DNA of 54,000 nt from Cristatella mucedo. Lineage: Eukaryota; Bryozoa; Phylactolaemata; Cristatellidae. The notes under the pieces were generated by a model that ran no database searches, was not told where the DNA came from, and saw nothing but the letters and a program-made list of their open reading frames with translations. Position numbers and translations under genes: made by a program. The stretch covers positions 1,011,001-1,065,000 of the forward strand of contig WPIO01000056.1 in assembly GCA_009760855.2 (NCBI GenBank), read 5' to 3'. Shown here in pieces: positions 12,501 through 26,996 of the stretch (within the stretch, counting starts at the first letter, position 1; each line of letters opens with the position of its first letter).

Positions 12501-15500
12501 CTTGGATGTCAGCAACTTTCCTTAAAATAAACACGAGAAAACAGAGCTGCTACTCCCAGGACACCACAATCGTGTGGCTGGACTAGAAGACTTTGCTCTT
12601 TTAATAAGCGATGCTGTTTTTCGACTTTCACCGTGTGCGTTTAGGTGTCGTTCTTGATAGTTGTCCACATTTTGAAATATTTATTTAGATAAATGCCCCA
12701 CAGCTAGCCATCACGTCTGATCATTATCTAGGAAAGGTGAATGTCCACCGTAGGTGCTTGAAAACAGTTTAACTAGATCTCTGGTTTTGTACCGGCTAGA
12801 TTATTGCGTTTCAATTTTGGCTGAGGTACTCAAAAAAGTCACAAGGCCACTGAAGCAGGTGATGGCTGCAAGGCTAGTTAGCAAATCCTATCGGTTTGAT
12901 CATGTGTCTCCTTTGCTTCGATGGCTTCTGGTCGGTCAACGGATATAGAAGCTGCTGAAGCTTAGCTTACAATCATGACATCGTTGGCAAGCTGGCGATT
13001 TTCAAGCAGAGCACGAGGTAATGCTCACCTCCTTGGCAAATTGAAGTAAAATGTCATTGCAGCGCCTCATCATTTCCTCTGTTATGCACTTTCGGGACTT
13101 TATTTTTTTGAAGTTATGTAGCAAGTCGTAGGCAGCCTCTGCTGACCTTAGCCTTTTGAATGAGTCGTTAATGAATGCAATTGTCTGATGTTCTAAGAAG
13201 GTGATCTCGCCTCGAAACCATTGCATTAACCTGCTCCACGATGTTGCGTTCCTTCTTTCAAATACGTCGTTACCATACTGGATTAAATCAACACAAGTAA
13301 CGTTGTTCAAAATATCCTCTTGCTATAATTTCATGCAGAAGCTACAATTTTGCCTACCTGACTCAGCAAAATAAAATACTACAGCTATTTTCGACACTTA
13401 AAAACAAACATTTCAATTAATTGTTATATGAATAAATGACAGTCCACAAATGGTCTGGAGAAAAATACAGTATTGCTGTCAGAAGAGCTGTACCTCTGTC
13501 ATCCTCAACAGGAAGGGTGACACCTAAAAGATCATCCAGTACTTCTAAAGAGCTCTCTGGCACAGCACTGAAAAAGTTTAGGTTTAATCTCAGTGAAAGT
13601 ATTCAGTAGGCTAATGTCAACAGACAATAGTTATCTAGCGACCATTGCAGGTACGGGGAATTCCAGGGATAGGTGATTGATTCACCTCTTTTCAAAATGT
13701 GTACTCTACCTCTTGCAGATGTAATCGCCAAGCACAATATCGACATAATTTTATTCATGCGGCTCACAGCTGTACCTGTCTGTACTTTGACCCTTCTCGG
13801 CCTCTCTTGCATGTCGAACTCTCTCAACTCCCTGCTGTGTGTATTGCTGGCATTCGTACCTGGATGGCAGAAAACTTTCTCAATATGAATGACAAAAAGC
13901 CGAATTGCTGCTTATGGGAGACCCTAATGTTGCTCAGATATTGGAATATCTATTGCTTAAAATAATTGGCTTTACTAGGGGATCTCCTGTAGCATTTGCA
14001 CACAATCTGGGAGTCTTCTTTTGAAGTGACATTTCTTTATCCAACCGCATCAACACCAAAGTCGTCTGCCTATTTTCAGCAATGCATTTCGAAAATTCAT
14101 GCCTGCTTAGACAGGGATGTTATTTTGTTGTGAGAAAACTTTTCTTGCGACTCTTTTCTTCTTTGCTTGAAAAGCTAACATATGTTGAATTTGTATTATA
14201 TACAGAATAATTTTCGGTGCACTGGCATGCCTGCTGTTCTTCGTTCGCTCGACAATGATACAGCTGCATGGTATCAAATTATTAGTGATTACAGATCTAT
14301 TTATAATACGCTTTGCTATATTATAATGAGTTACTCTGTTCTTCTAAAGCGTAGAGAGGATCTAGAAGTGAAGGCAGGAACCTCAGCAGGAAAATTCTGC
14401 TCATATTCAAAAGAGTCTTACCTCTATAACAGTCTGAGCAAGATCATCTAACTTCTCTAGAAATCCGTCAATCGTTTTCACTTCTCCTGTCACTCTTTTG
14501 AGGTCGTTGGAGAAGATCGACCGAAATTCACTCAGATCCTAACACCGGAAAGAGTATAACAGTCGCATCAATGTGTTGTTCCAGACGATTAGTACCTGTT
14601 TCAAACTCTTCGTAGTCGACATACTAAAATGTAGCATACAAGTGAACCAAACGATCGTACTTCAGTTTTTGCAAATGATCATATACGGGCGCAAACATTT
14701 ATGAACTCAATCGGTCACTCCAGCCGGCGGCAAACAACCTTCATCTCATGACAAACATTTTTGTTGAAGTAGTTCAAATTAATAGGCTTTTAAACGAACC
14801 AATTAAAAATGTTCTACTCTGAATTTTATAGTTTGAAAATTCATTAATGAAAGTCCGAAAATGCAAGAATGCCAAAATAGGTATGACGGCCCGAATTTGA
14901 AATGGCTGTTAACCACAGAAAATATTTCTCAGGGGTTTTCATTGAGCCGTTACTTGTAATCAGAACATTTAAACCTTGATTTGCTGTGATTTACTATGAA
15001 GGCCGCAGCAGCTGACAAACTAATGAGCTTCAGTATAAATATATGAAAAAGCAGTAACTGCAAAGAAATCCTGCTTAGAAACCAAACATTGACAATAAAA
15101 ACGGGACTTGGTAGTCCACTTAAAGTTAGTGGTGCATAAAACATCATTGAAGAAAGCATAACAGCTCAAGCTACGGTTTCTCATCCATACTGCTTCACAG
15201 GAAGCATCAGAACTTTTAGATATTGTGTCGCACGTCTTACTAAGAAATTATGCTATCAGGGAAAAAAGAGCTTCTGGGCTCGAATTTAATAAAAAAAAAA
15301 CAGTTTAGCTAGCCCGTCGATTACATAAAGGCCGTAATTGTTTGGGTTTCAATCTAAATAAAATACATAAAACCAAAGAGGCTCCGATGAGCTGCTAAAA
15401 ACTTTCAACCTACGAAATTGAGCTCAAATCAAAAGCAAGAAGATACACAAAGTACAAATCAAAGCAGATAATTCCAAGACTGGCTTAAAAAAGACCTAGA

Positions 15501-18375
15501 TCAGCAGGTAGAGCAAAGTCAGAAATACTACACGGTATTTATGGTAGAACTGCCTATAGCCTATAACCAGTGAAAAACCTTCACCAAAACAAGCTGCTCA
15601 GTAAAACTAAAAGCCAAAATTGCGTAGGAATTTTGATTAAAAAAACAGTGTGCAATATCAATTGGATTCACTACAAGCAAGTTATCGGTAACACACTAAA
15701 GAAATGAGAGAAAATGAAATGGAGGAAAGTTGGTTGGTTAGAAGTAAAAGCTAACTAATAGTAGCTTTTTTTATTAAAACGGAGAGTATTATAGGTGAAA
15801 ATATTTTAAAGAAAGGAATCTAATATACGATGTGTAAAATATATCAAGCCATCTCATTGTTAAGCAGAATTTTAAAGCCAGTAACTATAAATAAAAGTAG
15901 TATTACAATAGCAGTTGAGGAAGTAAAGGCAGGGCATTCAAGTTGTTCGCATATTTCTGTTTTAGGCCGCTACCTAGTCAAGGGGCAATTCACCGGATTC
16001 TGGAACATCAGATTCTCTATTTAAGTCCTGATTCTAGCAAAATATTTTTATGTGATTAATTTTTTATGTGATTCTCCAGACAGACAAACGTAGCGGGACA
16101 GTTTTGCACCAACTTTGTTGCAAGTGCTTTTTTGTACAGGTAATCAAAATACCACTGTAAGCAACATTTAAATTAGAACATGAGACTCGAGCTGCCATAG
16201 TATCGCTGATCATTGCCATTAAGTTGGCTTGGAGAAGACGTCCTCTTGGAACGCAGTCTCTTAAGTGGCAATTTATAAACAAAATGAAGCGAACACAAAA
16301 ACAGTGTTCAATCAGTAAGTTCTTCAATTTAGTGAGCAGCTTTAGACGCATTTACCAAGCTTAAATGAACATGCTTAATTCATTTACATCAGAAATATTC
16401 TATCGAGTGTAGGTTGATTTATTTGCGCTTTTCTTGTGTATCTCCTGTGTAAAAGTTTTGAACATCTCTCGTCGCTTAACTATCAACTCTTATACAAAAA
16501 ATCTTTGCAATAATTAGGTGCTTTGATTAGTAAAAAGCAGTAGAAAGATCAATAATATAATACATCAGGATCTAAAGAATGTATGCGAATGCCTTATTGT
16601 TCGGGCGCTGCGAGTTGTGTTTGAGTGTTTGCATCTATAAATCACTTACTTTCGCAATTTCAAATAATTGCATGCAAACATCAGCCATGTAGTCAGTCTT
16701 TTCAAATAGCCTTTTCCTATCGAACTCCCATCTCGAGTCTCTTCCGGATTCTTCGATTTCAGATCGAGTTGCAAAGTACGAGAACTTCCACTGGTCTAGC
16801 ATAGCTTTTGCTTGTAATGTTTTCTTCATTGCCGCTTCAGCAGATTGCCTGCGTACAGATTTAGGAGCATAATGTGATCTGAAGTGAAATCTCCTTCTCA
16901 ACGTTTCAATACAATGGCTAAGATAAATGGCATCAAAGTTTTTTGTGGTCTTCCAGATTGACAGGCGGCTGCTTAATTTATGTTAGAGTAAAAGCTCACT
17001 ATTTGGAATCTCCTGCCAAGAACTTTTTGTACGCTGAGTGTGGTGTAAAAAGTGAGGAGTTAGCCATTCTTTCAACGTGAAGGTTATGCAGCTGTCCTTT
17101 CGAGTAATTTCTTAGCGCAGGGAGTAACGAAAATAACCTGTCATATGTCACGTAGCATATAATGAAAAACGTAAAACAGGCTTACTTGAATAGGATGCTT
17201 GGTACGATAGATCTGTGAACGCGGTCAGCTAATTGCCATGCAATGCGCTCCATCATTGGTATCATGCGGTCGTCAGAGTTATAGTGTCGTGATATAATCC
17301 AGATCATACGCAGAGCATTCATCAGCGTTGACAGTGTGTGAGTCACACCCTCGAAGGAATCACTAAACGTTAGATTTTTCATGTGCCTTTCTACTGTAGT
17401 TAAGAAACGGGCATTGTCCTTTGCTTCTGCAAAGTGCTTTCCGAGATCTTTCTTGAGAAAATCCATGCAATTTTCACCGGTCTGACTGAAAAGCTGCAAC
17501 AAAAGATATGCTCGAAATCTGTACATCTTTGGAAATTTAAGATTCTTAGGAGTCTTGATCGGGAGCATAATAATTCATGCACCTTAATGACTTGAACAGC
17601 TAGAAATCCATAGCAGACTATGCTAAATTTTCTTGCACACGTCATTGAGTTGTAACACAACGTTATGAAGGTTATAAACTTAGGGTTATGAAGTTAAAGG
17701 TTATGAAGTTAAAGGTTATGAAGTAATGAATGCAAGACTATAAATGTGGCAAGTACACCATAAAGCGTAATTCATTTATAGCAAGTAACTTAGGATTTGC
17801 AATCAAGCAAGTAAGATTCTGCAAGTACATGTAGGCTGTGAAGAAGCAAACATTTACCAAAACACTGCTTGGAAATATCACAGTGTCTGCCTAAAGGAAG
17901 AGCTTACAAAAGAGAGATAAAGAGAGATATGTGGTGAGCCGTGATGGCACACTAGGTAATGCAGTTGCTCTTCACAACCTCGGTCCCAAGGTCGTGGGTT
18001 CGAATCCTGTGGCGGCGATCCTTTATTGCCACTGCAAGCAGGGGTGATTGCCTTTATGGCTCTTCTGCAGCTATACAAACTGGGCTGTGAAATAAATTAG
18101 CTAGCATTACTATTATAAACAGAGAAACGGGCACAGGAAGTATTGTAGCCCCCTCGGCCCACGCGGGTAGCCCCCCCCCCGCAGGCCAGGCAGGGCAGGG
18201 CTGCACCGGCTAATGTACTGTTACATTATTTTACTTTTAATTAAATCAGTTCATTAAAGAGGGAGACCGGAGGAGAGTGAAGAAGAGTTGTTAGTAGAGT
18301 AAGCGAAGAATGAAGAGACACAGAGAGACATAGAGAGAACAAGCTAGAGAAAGAGATGTAGATAGAGATGAAGAT

Positions 18376-18420
<45 letters not shown>

Positions 18421-18768
18421 TATATATATATACATGCATATATGTAAATATAGATACACATACTAGCTGATTAAACGGCCTTTTTTGTAAAGCGAGAGAA
18501 GAGCCTTATAATAATAATGCACTTAATGAAGCGCCCTCAGAGAACTCGATCTCTTTCTAGGCGCTTTACATTTGCTGCAAAGGGAAGCGTGGTTGAATGG
18601 TGAGCAATAACCTTTACAGCTATCACCACTGCTTGCAGCAGCAATAAAGGATCGCCCACCGCAGAATTTGAATCCACGACCTCGGGACCAAGGTCGAGAA
18701 AAGCAACCGCCTTACCTAGTTTGCCATCACGGCTGAATGCAGAGGTCTCTAATGAAAGAAAAAGGGAA

Positions 18769-18840
<72 letters not shown>

Positions 18841-21800
18841 TCAGACAAGTAAAGGACAATAATGAAGAATAAAAGTGAGGAATATAGAAAAAGGGATTGG
18901 AAGATGTGAGAAAATGGAAGAAAAGAAGGAACAACAGAAAGATAAAGGAAAATAAATGAGTATGAAGAGATGGTTGGCTTAAGGAACGAGGAGAGGGCAC
19001 GCCCGGTATAGAGACAGAAGTACAAGGAAGACAAGGGGGAAAGAATAGAGGTTCTCTCGGATTCAAAGAACTAGAAAACCCGTCGGCTACTAAGAGACCA
19101 TACAAATGCATTGATCATTGCTCGTTAGGTGATCAATTCAAGCCCTACCTGAAGCACTTGCTCCACCTCAGGTCTCTTGAGCTGTTCCAGCATTGCGCTG
19201 AGCATAGCATGCCGATCTCTCCAAAACTGTATCTCAGCTAGCGGCCCTCTGCCATCAGGCATCCGACTGAGTTCCAGTTGCAATGCTGACGACAACTTTA
19301 TGTACCAGTCGGTACATACGAGGTGGATCTGCGCCTTTACATCACGAAGATCAGCATCCAGTGGTCGCTGTATTATCTCAGTAAGCATTGCCGGCACATC
19401 AAGAAAAACGCTCACTACAATGTAACATATACTAAGTGGCTTTCCATGACTTGGAAATATTTTTCCACCAAGCTTTTTCCGCTGATTTGACCTTCTATGT
19501 TTACCTTCCAGCTGCTCCCGAGCATGGTCGATACTATCAGCGAAGCGCTGCATATTCATCACAAGCTCATCACGCTGAATGCCTGTCCCTGATCTTCGTA
19601 CGGTAGCATTATTGTCAGAGATGCCTCCTGCAGAGGGAGTTGCGGTTGGAACTATACTTGTCGTTAGTCCGCCTCGTTCGCCTCTGTAAGCTAGTAGAGG
19701 CACATAAACCTATAGAAAAAAGATATGCATATTTATTTACTTAATTTCTCTAGTGTATGGATTTAAAAACATTACGGGCTGGTTCTTGTCAAGATTATGA
19801 CCGAAAGTAAGATATGGAAAGGCTACATTCGCTGGCTGATTCTAAATTAAAATGGATAGCATCTGTGTGGAAAGAGGTGGCACCATTGACAGTATCTGTG
19901 CTGCAAGTCAGATTCAAGTGAGGTACTAAGTCTCAACCCTATCAGAGGCCCACCGGAAATTAATCTTCAACAGTTCTAGAAACGAAGCCGTCAATCACTC
20001 AACACAAAATGAGAACAACTTATGCTTCTTGTAAATTAATTCTAGCACCGTTGAAGTACTAATAAGACTACAGGATAAAGAATGAAAATTAATCCGGCTT
20101 GCACAACATTAACGTAATTTTGCTTTTACAAATACGAATGCCGAAACTAGCAAGAATATAGGTCTAAGCAGTATGTTCTAGCTAGACGGCATTATTAGCT
20201 GCCCTCCTTAATTCTAGAAAACTTGATGGATCTACTCTTAGCTAGTTGCATTGTATATGAAGGCATTGGATAAATCTAGTTAAACCGTTAAATTATTGAC
20301 CGTTAAATGATTGTTAATGACCGTTAAATTATTCAAATATTAGAAAGTATTTTGGTCTCTAAAGCACAAGTGACCGTTTTTTTGCTGACATAGTCAGGGG
20401 CAAAATGCTTAAATAGAACACAATCTCTTGTTGTAGATATAAAAACTTAGTTAAAGACTGCAGTTATAAAACTTGACTTCGGGCATGTCATCTCAATGTA
20501 TGATAAGAATAAATAGGAACGAACATAAAGAGAACGACTGATCAAGTGGCTTACTTAAACCTATTTCACGTTTTTCTTCAATTCATTAGATTTTCTCTAA
20601 ATCGCACGTTTCTATCAATGGATAGAGGTGATAACTTAAAATAAAAAGCTCCCTGATTTTCGAAGTGAACTAAGTAGGCTAAAAAATATTCATGAAATAT
20701 TTTGTGCCCCCGAGAATAGCTTAGGGTTACTTTAATTTTAATTTTTGTTTCACCATAAGACTACAGTGATAAAAAGACTAATTCTACGCTTACAAGAAGC
20801 AATAGCTGAACCTATTGGCAAGGAACCAGGCCCCCGAAAAGGCCCCATGCTCAAAGGGAATTGATTAATTATTTTCTAGAAAATAGTCAAAATCGCAGAA
20901 AAAAGACAGAAAACCTCATGTTCACTTATATCTGTCATGTTTAAAACGAAGGATGCCAACGCAATTTCCGCAACCACTCATGGCGCCATACATTAAGTTC
21001 GCAAAGAAAATACTGGCGGTTTGTGTCGAAACGCCGAAGACGAAACCCGGGCACCCGAACCCCCCCCCCCCCCACTCTGCAGCCTAACTAGACCTCACTC
21101 CTGTCTTTCTTCGCTAACAAGTAGAGAATAAAAATTGAACTCTGATCACATTTTAGCTTTATTGACCAAAATAAGACAATTGAGCCTATTACGAGGTCGA
21201 TCTGACTATTATTCACGGCGTTATAGAGTTTTTGCGAGACACGGGTCCTTTTGGGGATCTCGGTCCCAGCCAATAGGTTCAACTGTCAGATGCGAAAAAT
21301 ATTTACTCGCGTTCTACTTTACACTAGAGTGTTAATAGTTTCTAGGTTCAAAGCAGTAGCTCGTGCAGACTGATCGATATTTATGTTAACCAAAAATAGC
21401 AGTCGCCGATCTTTGTCTAAATATAAGCGCTAGACTTTAGTATATTCTTTATTTCGTCTTACCATGTAAATAAAAATATGGAGATTGTTTCAGTTAATAA
21501 TCGAATGGTTCTTGTAGTTTAGTATGCTATTTTTGTATAAAGGAGCAAGCAAACTGAGAACCGGTAAAAGCGGTTCCTTGACTGAATTAATTAAATTAAC
21601 ATTCTGGGCCGAAGAAGATCAATAATATGCCTATGCAACTGGAGATGAATATGACTAGAAGGCTAAAAAGTAAATGAATACAACTCAATAGTATAGCCCC
21701 TTAAGAGGACCTAATCTATATCAAGGCGCTTCACACTTTATTTTTCTAATAATAATACATTTAATAAAATGCCCTCAGAGAACTCAATCTCTTTCTAGGC

Positions 21801-24800
21801 GCTTTAAAAATGCTACAAACGAAGCACGATCGAATGGTAAGCAGTAGCATGCTCGAAACAATAAACATAACATGGTTCTAGGTGAGATGCAAAAGATCAG
21901 CATGCAAGTGCGGGTAGTGGCAGCATGCAGTGTCAGCATGCATAAGTACATAAACGAATAAACAAACGTGGACGAATCGCAGGGACCCACTAAATGCCGT
22001 GAGATAGATGCGTTTTTAGTTTCTTTTTAAATGTCGACAAATAGGGAGATGTCGTGACGCAGGTCGGGAGTGATTTCCAGGCTTTGGGGGCATGCGAACT
22101 AAAGGCATGGTCTGCAAAAGATTTGGGTTTGTACGAGGTATAGGTAAGCAGCTAGATTCCGAAATGCGAGTGGTGGGATGCTGAGCCTGGTGGGAGAGTA
22201 GATCTGGTACGTATGCTGGATCCAAAGAATGGAGGGACCTAAAAGCAAGTAACAAAACCTAGAAGTTGATGCAATGCTTGACTGGGAGACAGTGCAGGTC
22301 GGCGAGAATAGGTGGGATGTGGCAACTGCGACGCTCATGACAGACAAGCCAAGGTGCAGAGTTTTGCACCAGCTAAGCGGCTGAGTGCACAGGACGGCAG
22401 ACCAGTAAGCAGTGAGTTATGGAAATCAAGACTGGATGTCACAAATGCATGGATCAATTTAGATGCGGTATCTCTGTCTAAACAAGCCCGAATTTTCGCA
22501 ATGCTATGTAGCTGAAAGTAGGCAGACTTGACTGTAGAGCTGACGTAGTCGCCTAATGAAAGGTCACTTTGGAACATGAAACCAAGATTTCGTGCAGATT
22601 TAACAGAAGATATGTTGGCAGAGTCGATTATAATTTTGAGCATTAATTTTTTAATTTGTGAATCACACTTGGTTTGCCCTAAACTAGTAATTTGGTTTTA
22701 TCATCATTCATTTTAAGAAAATTTTCAGGAGAGCTTGAGCCCACGACCTTAAACGTCAAAGACGAGCCACTGAACTCCTTGGCCAAACCAGGGTAGCAGC
22801 TTGCCAACAAATCACATAGGTCAAACCATGTGTTTCTTTTGCTGGAGGAGTTTCGTTGGCTCGGGGTCGATCAAAGGATACTGTAAAATTCTTACTCAAA
22901 AGACCCGCTGCAGATTGGATCTTAAATACCTAGCTGAACTTCTGTATCAGCTTCATCCTCCTCGTACTCTCAGCTCCTCTATGGACAATAAACTAGCTTT
23001 TTCATTTCTATGCATAGAGACCGTTGGTAAAAGTGGCTTTTGCTCTGCAGAATCTAAACCTTTCAACTCATTCCCACAATTCTTAAGCAACGACGTCTTC
23101 TTTCCTGTAGCCGACTGAGGCACATACTTTGTAGCTTTCATGAACCGCTACTTCCATGCTACTCACTTCTTTGAGTGCCCTACCGACATAGCTAGGCTTC
23201 TCAGTTCCTCTATATTTTGAGAGATCCGTTGGCTACTATTTATTCAACGAAAGCGTCTTATGCTTTTGTCTGTGCTACAGAAAACTCTCCCGAGTAAAAC
23301 CCATTTAGTGTTCACGGCTGTGTGGAATTACAGACGGAGATACATGCTATGACATGACCATAATGTTAGTGCATCGACAAAATATTGATAAACCATGCGC
23401 ATGATCAGCAAGCATTACATTACCAGAGTGAGAATGTCTTTTAGTGCCAGAAGAGACTGGCTGTCTTGCATGCCCACAGTAACGTATCTTGGCATTAAGC
23501 TAGAAGCTTCTTGCAGGCTGCAAAACTCTGGGATGGTGTCATCGCTAATTCTTAAAATGTATACACTGACATCAAAGCTATGCGGAGGTGGTTTGTCAGC
23601 CAAATACAGGTTGATCTTTGTACGTAAACATGTTTTCTGCAAAAAGCAAGGCAAAAGCTCTGCAAATTTTACTCATTTGATTAACAGAATATTTAGCACG
23701 AAAAACTGCGTTTCATGAGACGTATTATTATTCTTGTCAAATGTGCTTTCTTATCTCGCAAGTAATTTGTGGCTAAGCAGGCTGCCTTACATTGTGCTTC
23801 GGCTCTTGACTCATACGGGCCTTACTTGAAAGGGTCAATCAGAATGCAGGCCTGCCATTGGCTCTGTACTGCTACAGATCAGCAGCACCCTGACACACCG
23901 AAGTACACTAATTAGCATAGGCTAGGTACATCCGGCCGGAAGCTTGACGACGACCAGGCAGGAGTGCACTCGGGAGTTACTGTTAGGCTCTAATTGTTCC
24001 CTTTCATTAAACAGCTTAATTAAAAGCGAATGTATATTGCTTAGCGGTTGTGTACCCAAACTTTGCTCGAACACAATTACAGCTTGTTGACTCGGTTGGT
24101 ATAGCATCCCTTTGCTAAAGATACTGTATCGGATCTTGATAATAAAACTAATAATGACTAATAATATGTTTGTTATAGTGTCCTGACAGAACTCAATCTC
24201 TTTATAGGCACATTAGATTTGCTGCGAAGGAAGCACGATCGAATGGTTAGTGTTAGCATGCTCAATGACAACAAGCATATCATGATTAGAGGTGACATGC
24301 AAAAGATCAGCATGTAAGTATAATTAGTGGCAGCATTCACAGTGTCAGCACGCATAAGTACATTAACGTCGATCACCAGGGACCCACTAAATGCTGTGAT
24401 AAGTAGGTGCGTTTTTATTTTCTTTTAAAATTTGGTCAAGTCAATGGGTGTCGTGACGCCAGTCGGAAGTGAGTTCCAGGCTTTGGGAGCATACGAACTA
24501 AAGGCACGGTCTTAAAAAGATTTGAGGTTCGTACGAGGTTTAGGTACACGATTAGATGCCGAAAAAGAGGAGTTACAATGCTTAGCCTGGCGTGGCATTA
24601 GATCTGAAATGTAGGCTGGAGCCAAAGAATGAAGGGACTTGATAGTGACTGACAGAACTTTGAAATCGATGCGTTGCATGACTGGCAGTCAGTAGAAGTC
24701 GGCGAGAAGTGTGGTGATGTGGCAACTGTGACGCTCACGACAGACAAGCCTAGCTACCGAGTTTTCCAGTTTTGAAACAGCTGTAAGCACCTGATTGCAA

Positions 24801-26769
24801 AGGCCTTTAGACCAGCAAGCAGTGAGTTATAGAAGTCAAGACGGGTTTTTTACAAATGCATGGATCAATTTAGATGTGGTATCCCTGTCTAAACAAGCCT
24901 TAATTTTAGCAAGGTTATGGAGCTGAAAGAAGGCAAACATGAATGTGGAACTAATGTGGTCGTCTAATGAAAGGTTTTTGAAATAGGATACCTAGATTTC
25001 GTGCAGATTCAACAGGAGATGCTGATAGAGCCAATTTTGAGCATTAGGTTTTCTAATTTCTTAATCACACTTGGTTTGCCTCTATATAGTAGGTTGGTTT
25101 TGTCATCAGTCAATTTAAGAAAATTTACTGACATCCATGTGATCGGCACATGCAAACCAAAACTCTTAGCTGGCTTGTAACGAAAGCATTTACTCTAATC
25201 TTGATTATGGCTGCTGGGATGAATGGCTTTGGCATATGACCGATTATGACAGCGAGAGTAAGATATGAGAGCTAAAGCATGCTAAGTTGAGACTGTACGG
25301 TTTTAACATGCGCCTCCGTCCTGGACAGTTATGGCCCTCCCGCATCGTTGAGTATTCAACACGAGAATTCAAGAATCTGTTATAGACTATGTCCATTGCT
25401 GGCACACTCTGCTATCGTCGGCTCATGAGCCTGCATTAATGTTGCTTCTATATCTGTTAGTGTTACTTGATTGTGTCTCCGGCTGCAGCAGCGGTAGTGG
25501 AGTCTCACGGAGACACGAGCGGACGAACGTGAGCGGTGAACGAGACTCTAGTCTTTATTCCCCCAGTGGGTACATATACGAGCTAGGGGCTGACTCACCA
25601 CAGATAAGGGAGTCCATCTGTGGTGAGATACTGTGATGGGCCACATCAAAGGTTTAAAGTTTACATCAAAGGCTGCACTGAGTCAATTGCTCAACCACCT
25701 GTTGCAGGTGGGGCATGCATTAGTGGCCAAGAAGCAACAGGCTCACACAACACTAGCCCTGCTCCAAGGCATCAGTTGCACCAGTATTCGTCACCGATTG
25801 TAAGTTGCAGCACCAGCTTTGTTCGGCGAGTCATGCAAAAGACCCTAGTCCCAGCAAACCTGCATCTGACACTCAGGATTTCAGCTCCTCAATACCTAAT
25901 ACCTAGCTGAATTATTGCACAGGGTCCAGAGTGATAACGGCCTTTGTTATTTTGAGAGGAACACATCAGCTATCCCATTATTGCACATAAAGACTGCTAG
26001 CGACAGATATCTTTGCTCTGCTGATCCTAGACTATGAAATAATAATAATAATGTACTTGATAAAGCGCCCTCAGGGAACCTAATTTCTTTCTAGGCGCTT
26101 TACATTTGCTGCAAAGAGAAATGCAATTGAATGGTGAGTAAAATCATGCTTGAAAAACAAACAAAATGGATAATATGGTTAGGGGTGACATGCACAGGGT
26201 CAGCATGCAAATGTGGTTAGTGGCAGCATGAACACTGTCAGCACGCATAAGCACATGAAGGACGAATCACAGGGACCCACTAAATGCTGTCCTAAATAGG
26301 TGTGTTTTTAAGTTCCTTTAAACTGTGGTCAGGTCAGGGGATGTTCTGACGCAGGTCGGGAGGGAGTTCCAGGCTTTGGGGAGCATATGAACTAAATGCA
26401 CGGTCACTCACAAAGTGCCTGTCAACAATCACTCGGGAATTTACTCTCCAGCCATTACGCACGACTAAAGCTATGCTGCTGCTTTATGGTTTGATTATAT
26501 CACTGACTCAGCTATGCTCACTTCGTCCAGTGTAGTGTGAGTCAAGGTGACCAATCGCCGAAATCCCGCTTTGAGTGAGCTTTAACAAATTCTTGGGACA
26601 AAATGTAATGAGTAAATAAGCATACACTATATCTTAAACACTGCATATACACTGACATATCTCTTATACACTGAATATTTCGGTATATCTCTCCAGTACT
26701 GCACATATACACATACACTTTTACATATATGTATATCATAGATACAGCGGTGCAACACACACACACACA

Positions 26770-26846
<77 letters not shown>

Positions 26847-26895
26847 CTGCATAACGACCTATCTGTATATACAGCCATATAGAGGGTAGAAAGGC

Positions 26896-26954
<59 letters not shown>

Positions 26955-26955
26955 C

Positions 26956-26996
<41 letters not shown>

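Larger units (their letters stand above)
19710..23423. other. DNAH10 intron 4
   Basis: 19710-21750 has no recognisable feature except a C14 run. The rest is the LINE A and LINE B copies. Confidence 0.7.
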
